64,000 bases of DNA from Quillaja saponaria (lineage: Eukaryota; Streptophyta; Magnoliopsida; Fabales; Quillajaceae): assembly GCA_029379385.1 (NCBI GenBank), contig CM055611.1:21770062-21834061 (forward strand). The letters are read 5' to 3'. This document shows, in pieces, positions 1 to 12,189 of this stretch. The notes under the pieces were generated by a model. It searched no databases. It had not been told where the DNA came from and was given only the letters and a program-made list of their open reading frames with translations. Both the position numbers and the translations under genes were made by a program. Position 1 is the first letter of the stretch; every line of letters begins with the position of its first letter.

Positions 1-1669
1 TTACACGACGTCCAAGGGACCGAACAATTGATTCAATTGCATTATCAACTTTCAAAATTCTTTCCTGCAAAGTTTTCCATAATTCATGAGGGAGAATGTG
101 AAAATATGTGAAGTTCTAAAATCCTAGTTGAAATAATTAAATATGCAAATTACTTGGAAGTGTCATCATATACTAGAGCATTACTTATAGTATAGAATTG
201 GTAGTCATCCAATTAGAATACTAACTACAAACCCTTCATCAGCATTTTAGCACAAAGAACCAAAATATACTGAAAATTAGTTCTCAGATAGTCAGATTCC
301 TATCACCAATTCGTATTTGGAAAGACAATTTCAAAAGTAGCTAAGAAGATAAATACCTTAATTATATATAAAAGGACATTAGAACAAGGCAGAAAAAAGT
401 TCAAAGACTTCTTTGGTTACAAGTAAAAAGTACCTTAGCATCATCATTATGCTTCGCCAACATGCAAAGGATGACTAGAACATTATTCCTTCCATCATGA
501 CTCTTGGCACTCAGAATTCGAATAAGAGTTGGTATATAGTTCTCCAGTATTACCCATTCCCTGTACTCGTCTCTTTTCTCACACAAATCCTGTAGTTCTT
601 CCAGACAGAGAAGCCTCTCCTCCTCATCTTCAGACTGGAGTTTTTCTTTCATTGAAGCAATTGTAATCATGGTATTTCTGTCCTTCCATTCCTCTATTGA
701 TTGCTTCAAGGTTTTGTTGGACCGCAAAACTGATGTGTCTAATGGAGTCATTGTCATGGGACACAAATTGTTTCCTTCTGCAAACCATTTTTCAATTGCA
801 TTTCTCTCAAATGTCTGTCCTGAAGAAGTTTCCACAGGATCCACCATAACATCCTGGGTAATGGGGCAATAAAATGACTGAAGAGGTTCCAATGGTTGAC
901 TACCCAAAGATTTGCGCTTAGTTAAATACTTCAGTTCTTTTTCCTCTGGAGATGAAGCAACATCAGCCCTTTCCAACAAAGCAATGATCTGATCCATTTG
1001 TATGGCTTCAGCCTGGTCCTTCCTAAGGCGAACATTTTCAATCTCACTCTTGAAGTCTTCAAATTCCAACTTCATTGCTGACCTGTCAGTTGAGATCCCA
1101 ACAGCCTCAGCAATGAGACGCAACAAATTATTGGCATACGAGCTATCAACAGTTCTTTCCTGTATTCCTGACTCAATTTTGTCCAAAATATTCTCTTCTG
1201 CTATAGCCGCCTTAAACTCAGCTCTCTGCATATTGTCACAAAGTTGCTTGACATCTTCAATTATACCAGATGAAAGACCCATAGACGCCATAGGAAGAAG
1301 ACCAAGTGACCAGCTGATCTCTCTTGTAGTATCCTCTAGCCGCTTCACTATTGACCTGCATTTCATTAGGAGATATACTTTGTTTCTCTTGCTGCAATCC
1401 AGAGTCAGTTGTTTTGCCTTTCTGATTTCACGATTAAGAATCTCAATAGCATGGTCTAAGCCCTCATAATTTGTGACATTTTTCTTACTCAACTCTTTTA
1501 AGATGGGTACTAGCCTCTCCAAATAAGCTGCAACTTCCTTAAAACTATCCTTCTTCACAAGGACACCATTAGCATTGTATAAGATCTCGAAGATAATTTC
1601 TATTGTCTGAGAAATGGCTTCCGAAGCTGGACCAGAAGCGGCACTTGTAACCAGATCAGCTACCATCAT
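1..1669 (-). CDS. U-box/ARM E3 ubiquitin ligase (PUB43/44 type), 5' part only
   Basis: Predicted E3 ubiquitin ligase that passes ubiquitin from an E2 to substrates through a U-box. Coding exons are 1669-434 and 64-1 (partial). The donor after codon AAG at 434 is GTACTT, the acceptor is TTTGCAG, and the phase is 0. The exon-2 peptide (ERILKVDNAIESIVRSLG) is typical of this family. I chose ATG at 1669; upstream in-frame codons include only a TTG. A helical N-terminal region of about 250 residues precedes the U-box (about residues 256-331; YCPITQDVMVDPV, then GQTFER, then CPMT), followed by the first ARM-like helices. The remaining ARM repeats lie beyond the left edge. A U-box near residue 256 instead of near the N-terminus fits the longer PUB42/43-like plant proteins better than PUB44/SAUL1. 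Family assignment is firm, exact orthology is not. Confidence 0.88.
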
Positions 1670-4262
1670 CTTGTGACCCAATTATGCAAGAAAGTAGAAT
1701 ACCTTATCTCCCATGAGACAGAAACAACCCACTAAAAAACGGCAGAAGCCAAATTGCAGGCAATTACCTTTACCTTCTGGTGAAGAATAACTACGGTGCC
1801 CAATCCACTTACAATTTATTAGATGCCTACATTCGATATCAATAATAACTCATAAGTGATTCAAAATTATGAATAGCTTTGAGAAATGAAAACTGATGAT
1901 AACTTTAATTGTAACTTGTATTATAATTGAACTTAAGCCTCCCTTTGGCCAATGAAAATTTTTAGACAAAGAATTTGCAAATAAATTTGAACATGTGAAT
2001 GATCTATTTGGTTGCTGAAAATATATCAGTTATTTTCTTGACTGGTAAGTCCACAAATGCAGAAAACGGGTTTTGAATCTACTTCCATTAGATGAAATTC
2101 CGTGTGAGCACTACAGCAAGGAGCCAGAACTCAAATCCTGTTTCTATACACAATGTAGGAAATCCACTTGATGCTCCTACTTATTAGAAAAGGGTTTACT
2201 CATATGAGCTTCCCATTCGCTTAAATACCAAACAAAAAACTAAGGTCCAAAGAACATTTTATTCCTTTTCCCAATTTTCTCAAACACAAACAGGACATAT
2301 TTACTTTGAATTTAAAGAACTCAACCCATCCAAAGCAAGTAGTAATAGGAAATAAGTAAAATAACTTCTTCATTTTTTTCCTTTTTCATATTCTTTCTTA
2401 ACTGGAAGTTTCAAAATACCAAATCTTATTAAGCTTCCCTTTTATCTCTATAATACATTTTATCAGCAACAACAACATAGTTTAACATAATTTTCGAAAA
2501 GCTAGTGTTCAACTACTTCAACGTTGTCCATCCCCCCCTCCCAGCCCTTTTAAAGCAACAATTGTATCATACATAGCATGAACTTCAAATATAATGTGAA
2601 TTGGTGATTATCTCTTCCAAATCAGTTTACATTGAGACTAATTAAGCTTCAATTTTCAGCTTCCTGCTTGATTACAAACCTCAAACTGCAACTCAGATTA
2701 CCTTACCCAACAAAAAAGAAAAGGCCTTTAAAGTCAACAAAATCTTCACAGAAAAAGGAAGAGAAATACAGACCTCAAAAAGAGTGTGCCCATGAAAATT
2801 CACAACCCCTCGAATGTTCCAACAAATTCTCCGGAAAATCAGAAATTGTGTCTAAATAATCAGACGCCAGCTGCCGGACCAGAAAGGCCCAAAAAAAACT
2901 AGAGCGAGTACACGTAATAATATGAGGAATATATGAACTACGAAGTAATTACGTTATAATTTCCCTTGCTACTTTGAAAAGTCTCTGTTTTTTGCTGCTT
3001 CTGTTTTTTTGGGCAGAACAGTTGTATCGAGACACTGCTGTCCAGAGTCTCCACTTGTCCTTCGATGATGACTCTGTCTCTTTCTCTCTCTAAAAATATG
3101 TCTTCCCAGTCGTTGCATTTGACCTTGTGGGGAAGTCAGGGGTTAATGGTTATTGGTCATTACCAAACTAAATATATAAGTATGAAAATTATATTTCTGT
3201 ATGAAAAATTGGCAATACAGCATTAATTGATATATAAAGTTTTGTTTGTCAACCAAAAAAAGCAGTTCATTTTTTTTTTTTTTTTTTTTTTGGTTTCAAG
3301 GAAATGTGGGGAATTAATTTTTCTATATAATGGCACCATTACACTCAAATTATGAGCTTGAGAACCACCATTTTAAAAGAATTGAATCTTCCAACTTAAA
3401 GCAATGGATACTCATTTTTCTATGGTATTTCTTTTTTCATAAACTTTTGGTCACCACCCACGTTTTATCTTATAACAAGACCTGCTGGGTGTTTGCGCGT
3501 CAAAGAGTAATTCCTATGTAGTCATTCTTTGGTTGTTTGTGATGTTTTTCAGTTCCCACCCCATGCAAAGACTATACACAACACAAGAAGTCAACTAAGA
3601 AAAGAGGTATTGGCTCTTGAGAGAATGTAGTAGCCATGTTAAATGCTGATAAAAGAATTGACACTCACAAATAAGAATGTAGAACATTGTCGGAACTTCC
3701 TTCTAGCACTTTGACCACTCTGAGATAAGATATAGATAGAAACTAGAGAACCCTAGATATTTCAGTTCAACATCACAAAAAAAAATTTAAATAGAAAAAT
3801 GACTTTTTCTAAGAATCCAATTACCCGAGGAAAGGATAAAAAATGGAAAAGAGCAAAGCAGATTAAGTGCAAAGTTTAGTTTATAAGCTGATTGTATTTT
3901 ATTGAAAGTGGAGCTTAAACAAACACAAGACTTGTTTTTTGACGATTAAGACTTTTAACAACATTTTACTTACAATGACAGTTTTCCCACACTTCACCAG
4001 TAATTGACAGCGGGTAATTAGAAAATTCTGCTACGCCCCTTCATGTGAAGCCCAGTGAGATTCAGGCATCAAACGTTTGACCACTAAATCCTAGCAATTT
4101 ATACTAATCACTGACCTACACCGTATCTTAATTTACATTGAGTCTTTAATAGACAAGGTCATAGATAGCCGCGCTTAACACACAAGTGTCAACAGGGAAA
4201 AGGCATGAGTGCCAGTGTCCTCCTAAGCCGTTGGTGGATGCAGTTCTTTCTTTCTTCTTCTT
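1670..4262. other. Leader region of the U-box gene and AT-rich intergenic DNA
   Basis: Upstream of the U-box ATG. Part of it is probably 5' UTR and a leader intron of that gene (a pyrimidine-rich stretch at about 3000-3130 may be near its promoter), but I cannot fix the splice sites. A pure T22 tract lies at 3270-3291. I see no other coding region. Confidence 0.4.
3270..3291 (+). repeat. Poly(T) tract
   Basis: Twenty-two consecutive T in the region upstream of the U-box gene. Confidence 0.95.
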
Positions 4263-4487
4263 CTACTTCTCTTTCTCTTTTTGTATATCTGTGGAGAGTT
4301 GTAACAATAAAAGCCATAATCCAGACAAATGAGAGAAGAATAGCAGTGCCCCTCGTAAGACCTGAAAGTTGAAATGTTTCTTTTTCTTTGATTAATTACA
4401 TTTTGACTTTCATTTGAAAAGTTGACTATTTACCCTGCTATCCTGAAGCCAATGCCAGAAACGAGACACTCTGACTGAAGATTCATC
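4263..4487 (-). CDS. Possible two-exon 3' coding fragment, unidentified
   Basis: Two phase-compatible open exons lie on the minus strand just downstream of the PPR gene: 4487-4434 (acceptor GATATAG, donor GTAAAT) and 4361-4263 (acceptor CTTTCAG, stop TAG). Together they encode 50 codons reading DESSVRVSRFWHWLQDSR and then a hydrophobic, membrane-like stretch. A second frame of the same exon also encodes a membrane-like segment followed by a charged tail, so the true frame is unclear. No upstream coding exon is visible, because the PPR gene lies there. It may be a spliced 3' UTR of the PPR gene or a remnant. I do not recognise it. Confidence 0.2.
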
Positions 4488-4876
4488 CTATATCAAAATG
4501 ACTCCATGACTTGCTCAGCTATTTAAAGTCCTATGGCTTAGTCACTGATCCAGAATAGTTCCAACCAATATGGCATCCACAAGTCTATAATAAAATTCTT
4601 CACTTGAGCAAACTAGAGAAAGGCAACTCAGAAGAAAGTGTTCTCTGTTCATTCCTCTATTCTGCATGGCATGGCAGTTTTTTTAACTGTGAAAACCATA
4701 GCATGAAAATGCTGTAATTGTAAATCCACAATTCCATATATTGTGAGAGCACCCATAGACTCCTCAAACTTTTATGCTGTCCCTGACAGACGCAGAGAAA
4801 TGTTGCATGGTGCAACAATTTGTGACCATCTTGAATATCTTAAAAAGGTTCCCCTCCTCTTCATCTTCCTACAAAC

Positions 4877-6499
4877 TTAAGTCACATTATCCAGTATTAT
4901 TCTATCAAGATCATCTAAGCCAGTATCCAAATTGCTGATAGCCTTTTTCAAAAATAGAGTCCATGTATCACTATCAACTCCTTTTGACATGGCCATTTCA
5001 ATAACCTTGGTGACTTCTCCTGCCATTCCTGAATCAGAAAGGCCCTCAATCAAAATAGAGTACGTTGATTTGTTAGGCAAACATCCCTTTTCCAACATCT
5101 CATCCAGAAATCTGATCCCCTCTTTTGCCTTACCAACTGTACAAAAGCCTTTAATCAACATGTTATATGTAAAAGCATTTGGATGACATCCCTTTTCCAC
5201 CATATCATCCCACAACCTCCCGGCCTCACATAACTCTCCTTTCTCACACATTCCAGCAATCAGTGTGTTATAAGTCAAGAGACTTGGAATGGAACCTCTC
5301 TCAAATTCATCAAACATTTTCCTTGCTTCCCATATCTTCCCCATCTTACAAAGCCAATGAGTAAGTGTGCTCGAGATGGCATTGTCTGGAGTACAATTTT
5401 TTTTCAAAAGCATCTTCCACAACTCACAAGCATCTTCTACTTTCCCTTCATGACACAAAAGATCAATAACCCTGCAACATAAAGCTGAACCTGGTATATA
5501 TTTTTTGTCAAGCATATCATCAAGCAAGTTAAGTGCTTCACCTGACTTCTTTTCTTTAACATAAGCTTCAATCATAACCCCATAAGTAACATCATTTGGT
5601 TCAACACCATTTTCCTCCATATCGTCCATCACCTTAATTGCATCAATCAACCTGCCTTGCTTACAAAACCCATCCATCAAAATTGTGTACGTAGTGGCAT
5701 CAGGTAACCACCCTCTATCCAAAATTTCACCAAAAACCCTCTTAGCACCAATCATATCACCTCTCGAAACATAACCACCTAAAATTGTGGTGTAAGTCAC
5801 CACATTTGGGATCATACCCATTGAAGGCATTTCATCCAAAAGTCGAATTGCACCCTCAACATCATTTTTCTTACTTAGTGCTTTGACTAAAATGTTACAA
5901 GTAAACACATTAGGTACAACCCCAAATTTTGTTTTACAATTTCTGAATAGCAAATGCACTAAATCATACCGTTTATTCTGAACCAAAGCGTTTAACAACG
6001 TGTTCAGTGACCTGACCGAGCGTTGAACACCAAACGATTCTATCCGCAAAAAGGTTTTGACTGCCGATTTGGGTCGACTCGCAAGCCCGTAATTGCGAAT
6101 GACGGTGATGAACAAGTTCTCACCGCATTTGATTTCTGAACTCTGTAACTGAGAGAGCAAAGCTTCAACTGGTTCGAATGCGCGCATACGAGAGAGTCTC
6201 TGAATGATGGCATGGTAGGTATCATAATTATGGGAAAAACCCGGATGGTATTTGCCTGCGTACTCGAAGATTTGGAGGGAAAGATCCAGATTTTGCTGGC
6301 GGGTAATCATGGAGACTAGACGCTTCGGATAGAGACGCTGAGGCCACGGTTTGATTGGGGGTGTCACGGTATAGGACTTGAGTAGTGCAGGATCGAAATT
6401 GACGGCGGTAGTGGAGGATGAAGGGACGGTGGTGATTAGGCGGAGGATTAAGGTGGGTCCAATAAGGTGTTGGCATCGGAAATTTCTCCGGCACTGCAT
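4877..6499 (-). CDS. P-class pentatricopeptide repeat protein, mitochondrial (At5g16420-like)
   Basis: Single-exon gene of 540 codons with ATG at 6499 and TAA at 4877. PPR proteins bind organellar RNA and act in its processing, stability, editing or translation. The N-terminus is rich in Arg, Ser and Thr with few acids, as in a mitochondrial presequence. From about residue 90 there are tandem 35-residue repeats with the usual signatures (PNVVTYTTILGGYVSRGDM, PDATTYTILMDGFCKQGRL, PSLLTYNTLIAGMCEKGEL, PNAFTYNMLIKGFCTVGKA). No E, DYW or SMR domain follows, so this is P class. Length and several motifs match the family of Arabidopsis At5g16420, including the conserved pre-repeat segment KPWPQRLYPKRLVSMI. 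The reading frame is undamaged. The RNA target cannot be read from the sequence. Confidence 0.9.
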   Translation of the reverse strand: MQCRRNFRCQHLIGPTLILRLITTVPSSSTTAVNFDPALLKSYTVTPPIKPWPQRLYPKRLVSMITRQQNLDLSLQIFEYAGKYHPGFSHNYDTYHAIIQRLSRMRAFEPVEALLSQLQSSEIKCGENLFITVIRNYGLASRPKSAVKTFLRIESFGVQRSVRSLNTLLNALVQNKRYDLVHLLFRNCKTKFGVVPNVFTCNILVKALSKKNDVEGAIRLLDEMPSMGMIPNVVTYTTILGGYVSRGDMIGAKRVFGEILDRGWLPDATTYTILMDGFCKQGRLIDAIKVMDDMEENGVEPNDVTYGVMIEAYVKEKKSGEALNLLDDMLDKKYIPGSALCCRVIDLLCHEGKVEDACELWKMLLKKNCTPDNAISSTLTHWLCKMGKIWEARKMFDEFERGSIPSLLTYNTLIAGMCEKGELCEAGRLWDDMVEKGCHPNAFTYNMLIKGFCTVGKAKEGIRFLDEMLEKGCLPNKSTYSILIEGLSDSGMAGEVTKVIEMAMSKGVDSDTWTLFLKKAISNLDTGLDDLDRIILDNVT

Positions 6500-6894
6500 C
6501 TTGTAGATGATAGAAAGAAGAAGGCAGTTTGAGCAGAGTCAGAGACAAGTTCAAGACGGATATAGGTTCCAAGCCTAATTTCCAATTTTAACTGCACCAA
6601 ACGTTGTCGTTTTATTGGCTGAGAGCCTATACAATGATACAAACACTTTACTTTTGGTAATTGTCAGATACACAGAACAGAAATGTTATATACCATATGT
6701 TATAAAAATAATAATCTCATATGGGATCTATCATTTGTTAGAGCTTAGCGAAATGTCTATTACCCATAACTGCATCATTTTCATTATCAAGTAAGAACTT
6801 TTGACCATTGAAATTACATTTACGTTGAAGTTCCTTGTAGCATTACTAGCTCTTGCAATTGGTCTTCAATTACAACCACATTGTCAATGATTTT
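6500..6894. other. Intergenic: PPR promoter and 3' flank of the delta-like gene
   Basis: This 395-bp spacer separates the PPR start from the stop of the upstream gene on the same strand. It must hold the PPR 5' UTR and promoter and the 3' UTR of the delta-like gene. I see no clear TATA box or other gene. Confidence 0.4.
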
Positions 6895-7551
6895 TCATAC
6901 AGCATAAGAGGGTAAACCCTCCTCATGAATCAAATTCCTAACCTTTACCTTCGCAGCCCCACTTAGTTGTTGCACCCTCTTGGCGATTCCAAGCAGTTCT
7001 TCTTCCACAATCTTTGCTGGAGATGAAACCAATACCACTTGAGTTCCACACAATTTGTCATAAATTCTTTCAAATTCCTCCAACACTTCTTGAACAATTC
7101 CAACCTTATTTTTCTTAACCAACATCTTCAGCAAGGCCAACAGATGCCTATGAAACCTCCCCTGTTCTGCCACTTGTCTTACAGCTTGTCCCTTTTGAAG
7201 CAACTTCAAGAGCCTCTGAACTTCACTCTGGACCAAGTCAAGGGAACTGTTGCTTTGAGCCACATCTATGAGTGCTGCTGCATACCCACTAGCGGGTTTT
7301 CGGTGAAAGGTTGGGGAAGATGGAAGCAGAGATGAGGTTTGAGAAGGAGAAAAGAATGGAGTAGTGAAAGTCTTGTGAGTGAAAGAGGTTGTCTTGGTCG
7401 AAATTGAATTGGGTTTGGTGGTGGAGGAAAGATAGGGTTGTGGAGGATGATTGGTTGTGGAGGGAGGAGTTTTAAACTGATAGAATTCACGAGTGGTTGA
7501 ATTAAAGGAAGGGACTTTCAAGGTTGAAACAGAGCTTGACAAAGTATCCAT
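6895..7551 (-). CDS. Chloroplast ATP synthase delta (OSCP)-like protein, shortened paralogue
   Basis: Single exon of 218 codons, ATG at 7551 and TGA at 6895. Residues 1-80 are Ser/Thr/Pro-rich with few acids, as in a chloroplast transit peptide. The mature part starts GYAAALIDVAQSNSSLD and carries family landmarks: HLLALLKMLVKKNK, EEFERIYDKLCGTQV and LGIAKRVQQLSGAAKVKVR. Canonical delta subunits, which connect CF1 to CFo, continue with a conserved C-terminal segment of roughly 40-50 residues containing a Gly-Phe-x-Ile/Arg-Tyr motif. Here the protein stops right after VKVRNLIHEEGLPSYAV. The segment between the first helix and the HRHL region is also shortened, leaving about 136 mature residues against about 187 usually. 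The frame is clean and the transit peptide intact, so it looks like an expressed divergent paralogue rather than a pseudogene. Whether it assembles into ATP synthase is unknown. Confidence 0.75.
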   Translation of the reverse strand: MDTLSSSVSTLKVPSFNSTTREFYQFKTPPSTTNHPPQPYLSSTTKPNSISTKTTSFTHKTFTTPFFSPSQTSSLLPSSPTFHRKPASGYAAALIDVAQSNSSLDLVQSEVQRLLKLLQKGQAVRQVAEQGRFHRHLLALLKMLVKKNKVGIVQEVLEEFERIYDKLCGTQVVLVSSPAKIVEEELLGIAKRVQQLSGAAKVKVRNLIHEEGLPSYAV

Positions 7552-9948
7552 GGTGAGAGAGAAACCAAAGGAATTCTATATACAAACACTAAACAGGCTT
7601 TGCCTTTTTCCTTTGTTTTTTGTAGAAGAATGAAGGCAAAGAGGATAAGTTTCAACCCCTAGAAAAACTAGGGTGTTTTATGCCCATGGGGCAAACCTTG
7701 AAACCAATTTATCTGCTTTATTTAATATATAAGAGGATCTCAAAAATCCAAATGAATGGTTATTCTAAGATCTAGGTGTTCAAAAATAAGAATTTTAGAA
7801 GTGAAAGATTGACAGAATGGTGTATCTTAAAAAATATAAATTTCCTTTTTGAATTTTACTTTTTAAAATCTATTGAAGATAAGCTGTGAAAAGTAATAAT
7901 TAGACAAAATTCATAAAAGTTGATCCAGATACACATAATTGTTAAATAAAAAAATAAATTTAAATAAGCTTTTTACTAATATAACTAAAATTATCTAGAA
8001 AACAACTTCCTCACCATTCACCAACCCCCAAAAGGAAACCAAAACAAGAAACAAATGATATGTAAAATTTGTGAAGAATAGTTTATATCTTTTTTATCTA
8101 TAAATGTTAGAGTATACGGTGTTTGTTTCAATAATATGAAAAACCTTATTTCTAAATTAGTAGACATTAAAGAAATTATTAAAAGTCTTCTCCAAAATGG
8201 TGTGAAAAAATATAAAACACATATCAGTTTTATTTATTTTTCTTTAATTCTTTTGGGCTAACTAGAAGAAAGCCTCTCATAAATATATTAGGCTTATTGG
8301 GTCTACATTCTATATGGGCCCATGAGTTATAACTAAACCACATCTTTTCAACTCTGATTTCAAGTTTCATTGATTCTTATATGGCCCATTGTGATAAAAC
8401 AAAATAAGAAAAATAAATAATTATTGATGTCTCTCATCTTTGTTTTCTTCGAATGTAACAAATACCAGTACTGCATTCATTCCCTTAAGAATGTGGGCCT
8501 TCATCGTTATTCATTCTCCTTAAGGAATGCCAGAGGACCAATTTTGTCGGTGCAAATATTAAAAGCTCCATTGTGATTATTATGCATTTAAGATGCCACT
8601 GGCCATTAATTTTCTCCTTCCACTGGTGTCCTTTCATTTTAGGTCAGTCCTAAGTTGACTCTATACTAAATTACATATTTTATGGAAATATATAATTTAC
8701 TTCAGTCAAAAATAAATTTTCTATAAACATCAAAACGTAAAGATTATAATTTAATCAGTTAGATTGGGTTGGATACTCAACATATAAATTACTAATTAAA
8801 AAAATAAATATGAGATTAATAATCTAGCTCAAGTTTGGTAAGATATCTAATCCTAACAAAATAAATATTCTAAATATATATTTGATTGAAGAATCATATT
8901 TCATTCAAATTTGATTGTGATTTGTTAATCTGGGTGAATTTATTAGTATATAAACACATAAAAACATGTAAAGTCATATGAGTAAAATTGTAAGCATACT
9001 TCACATGGGTTAGGTTCGGATTAAAATTGTCATCCCCGACTAAAAACCCAATATGTACGAGCAAATCACATCACATATACTCTAGCAAATTAAAATGACT
9101 AGAAAGTCCTTGCTTAAATAAATATTTGAGTAAGCTATTACTTCCTTTAAAGTTCAAGTCTTCAAGGCCAACCCCCTTTTGCTCTCAATGATGCAATCAA
9201 CTTTCAAAACCCACTTCAATTATTATAACAAAAGAAGCATCTTCATCATTCCAAATGCATAAATCCCATAAATTGCGCCCGCAATTAGGACCTAAAGATG
9301 TTGCCTTGATACTTTAATCACCAACAAATGCCAATTCCCAATCCCATAAACCAAACCACATTAGCTTTTTACACATATTGGATAGTACTTCTAAATTAAA
9401 TATTTCAGATCACTTGTTAAAATATTTAGAAATTAAAATAATTTATAAATAATAAATGAAATTGTATATCACTAGAATTATAATCGAGCAATATAAATGT
9501 ATCACCTTAATAAGTTTTAAAAACATTTGTTTGAAAATATTGAAAATACCTATATTATCATCTCAAAATATTAAAAAAAAAAAATACCTATTTTATTATG
9601 GGTTATCCCCAATCATGCTATATAGAATAATAGTAGCATATAAAAATTAATGTTGCATGGTACGTCTCTATTATGGTAAAGCATTAAAGTGAGACATGGA
9701 CTGGGCCACAATTCGTAACCAAGTTTCTTTTGCCCACAGGCACTACTAATTGGAAACCAAGTAGTCTTGTCAGGGTCATCTAATTTTTCAATTTTTATCT
9801 ATTCTATTACTTGCTCCTACTTACCTCCAAAGAGGACCAAGACAGACAAAGACCAAGCTGTATCTTTTGCTGGGCAACACACTAAGACTAAGTTGTTCTT
9901 CAAGTGCTTGAATTGGTGGTGTTTGTGGAATTGTCTAAAAGAAGAAAA
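7552..9948. other. AT-rich intergenic DNA
   Basis: Divergent spacer between the delta-like gene and the Rab gene, so both promoters must lie here. I see long A/T runs and no coding exon, RNA gene or clear repeat. Confidence 0.5.
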
Positions 9949-11337
9949 ATGAACCAGGAAATGAATGGGTTTGAGGCTGATCCTGAGAGGTTGCAAGAGA
10001 ATGGGCATGATCAGAAAATAGATTATGTGTTTAAGGTGGTTGTTATTGGGGACTCAGCTGTGGGGAAGACTCAAATACTTTCAAGGTTTACAAAGAATGA
10101 GTTCTGCTTTGACTCAAAGTCTACCATTGGAGTTGAATTCCAGACTAGGACTGTCACCATTAATGGCAAAGTCATCAAGGCCCAGATCTGGGATACTGCT
10201 GGCCAAGAAAGGTTATCTCTCTCTCACCTCTATGTTTCTCGCTCTATGCTATGATTGATCTTCCATTTTTGTTGTCTATCTCCAGTTCACTTGGTGAGAC
10301 ATGTTAAGTTAGAAGTCGTTGTACATTATTATGACTATAACAGGGAGAGAAAATGTCTACACCAACTCAAATGGTAGATGAACAATTGAGTTTAAAATTC
10401 ATGTTTTTTACATCCCATTATTATTATTATTTTATTTAATGACAGTATATACATACCTATTTATCATAAATTAATCATCTTTTCGATCATTTAAAAACAT
10501 ATCATTCATGTTATTTTAAAGATTTTACTTCCCAATCCTTTCAGTCTTAAATGTTATAGTTTTATACCGAAACTTACCGTGTTAAGAATAAAATAGATAT
10601 AAATAAATTTTTAAGAGGACACATTTGCATTTGGTAAAATTCAACAAAGTCAAAGTGTGTGGGGAATAATATTTAATTTTTATAAGCAATTTTATTTTAA
10701 TTAAGAGATTTTACATAACATTTTGAAGAAGTTTTTTTTTTTTTTTTTTGAAAAAGTTATGTTTACTAAGATATTATCCCCATTTGAAAAACAAAATTTT
10801 CTCATTTTATATATACTGTTGTAGTTATTTTTTTGAAATGAAAAATTGTATCTCATTATTTTAATAAAAATTAAAATTTGAAGGTACCGAGCGGTAACGA
10901 GTGCATACTACAGAGGTGCATTAGGGGCCATGCTGGTGTACGACATCACGAAACGACAGACGTTTGATCATGTAGCTAGATGGGTTGAGGAGCTCCGGGC
11001 CCACGCAGATAACTCCATTGTGATCATGTTGATTGGAAACAAAGCTGATTTGGTTGATCTTAGGGCTGTACCAACGGAAAATGCTGTCGAGTTTGCAGAG
11101 GATCAAGGCCTATTTTTTTCTGAGGCATCAGCACTTAGTGGTGACAATGTGGACGCCGCGTTTTTTAGGTTGCTAGAAGAGATTAACGGTGTCGTTTCTA
11201 AGAAAGCATTAGAATGTGGTAATGGGAAGATCAACGGTGGTGATGCTGCCATGCTTAAAGGATCCAAGATTGATATAATTTCTGGTTCTGAGTTGGAAAT
11301 TAGTGAGATGAAGAAATTATCTGCTTGCTCTTGTTAA
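9949..11337 (+). CDS. RABA4: RABA4-type small Rab GTPase
   Basis: Rab GTPase of the RabA (Rab11-related) group, which controls trans-Golgi/recycling-endosome traffic to the plasma membrane. Exons are 9949-10211 and 10884-11337 (donor AG|GTTATC, acceptor TTGAAG), joining inside the Q-E-R codon series of switch II as is usual in this family. The spliced product is 238 residues. Motifs: P-loop GDSAVGKT at about 34-41, effector segment [34 protein letters not shown]4 NKAD and G5 SAL. It ends in C-S-C, the double-geranylgeranylation site. [14 protein letters not shown] and [17 protein letters not shown] are most like RABA4. The N-terminus (about 22 residues before KIDY) and the hypervariable tail are somewhat longer than usual. 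ATG at 9949 was chosen as the first in-frame Met; ATG at 9961 is possible. Frame clean. Confidence 0.92.
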
Positions 11338-11586
11338 ATAATTCTGATGTTAAGAACTTTCTCTTTTGTGGTATGTTCGAAAGTGCTATTGTTAAGAACT
11401 TGGTTTGTGTATAACATTTTAAAATTTTTTTCATTTTTGTTTAAGGTGGGAAGTTGTAATGATCCAATCAAAGTTCTAATGTTAAGAACTTGATTATTGT
11501 AACCTACTTTTGAAGGGTTATGCTCCTAAAATAAAATTTCTTTTAAATATTAAATTTATTTTTACAATAAATATATTTTGAGAGTT

Positions 11587-11588
<2 letters not shown>

Positions 11589-11628
<40 letters not shown>
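11589..11628. repeat. (TA)n microsatellite
   Basis: About 20 uninterrupted AT dinucleotides just beyond the 3' end of the Rab gene. Confidence 0.95.
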
Positions 11629-11631
<3 letters not shown>

Positions 11632-12189
11632 AAAATATCTCGTGTATCACATGAGAATATTTAAATTCGCTTTTAAAATATGAGACAGAAAATCAGTTTG
11701 ATTTGTCTTTTAATAAAAAAGTTGTTTTCAACAAATATTTTGTGTTTAGTTAGTTATCCAAAAAAATAATTTGGAATCATAAAAATATTTTAAAAAAATG
11801 TATTTTTGTTAAAAAAGAATATAAAACTATTGTATATTATTGTATTTTATTATAAGAGTGTTATGAATAAGGTACACATGAATAGTTTCTGAAAATAGAC
11901 TAAAATTTTATTTTTTTGTAATTTTAACCAAATATAGTATTTATATAAGCTGAATACAATTTTTATTCCCAAACACCAAACATATTTTTCCGACACAAAA
12001 CCAATCTAGTACAAGCAATAAAAAAAAATGAATTTTCAAAGGTACAACCCATAATGGTAGATATATAGGCAAGGCCCAAAAGGATGTAGAATTGGGCTGC
12101 AAGAACCATATTATATGATGCACACCCCCATAAGTATTTGTGAAGAGAAAGATCGTCTTTGCAAATTGCAAGAACCATGTCATGTTTAT

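Noticed and set aside
1002..1469. 155-codon open frame on the plus strand
   Set aside because: Antisense shadow of the U-box gene, which has clear family motifs on the other strand.
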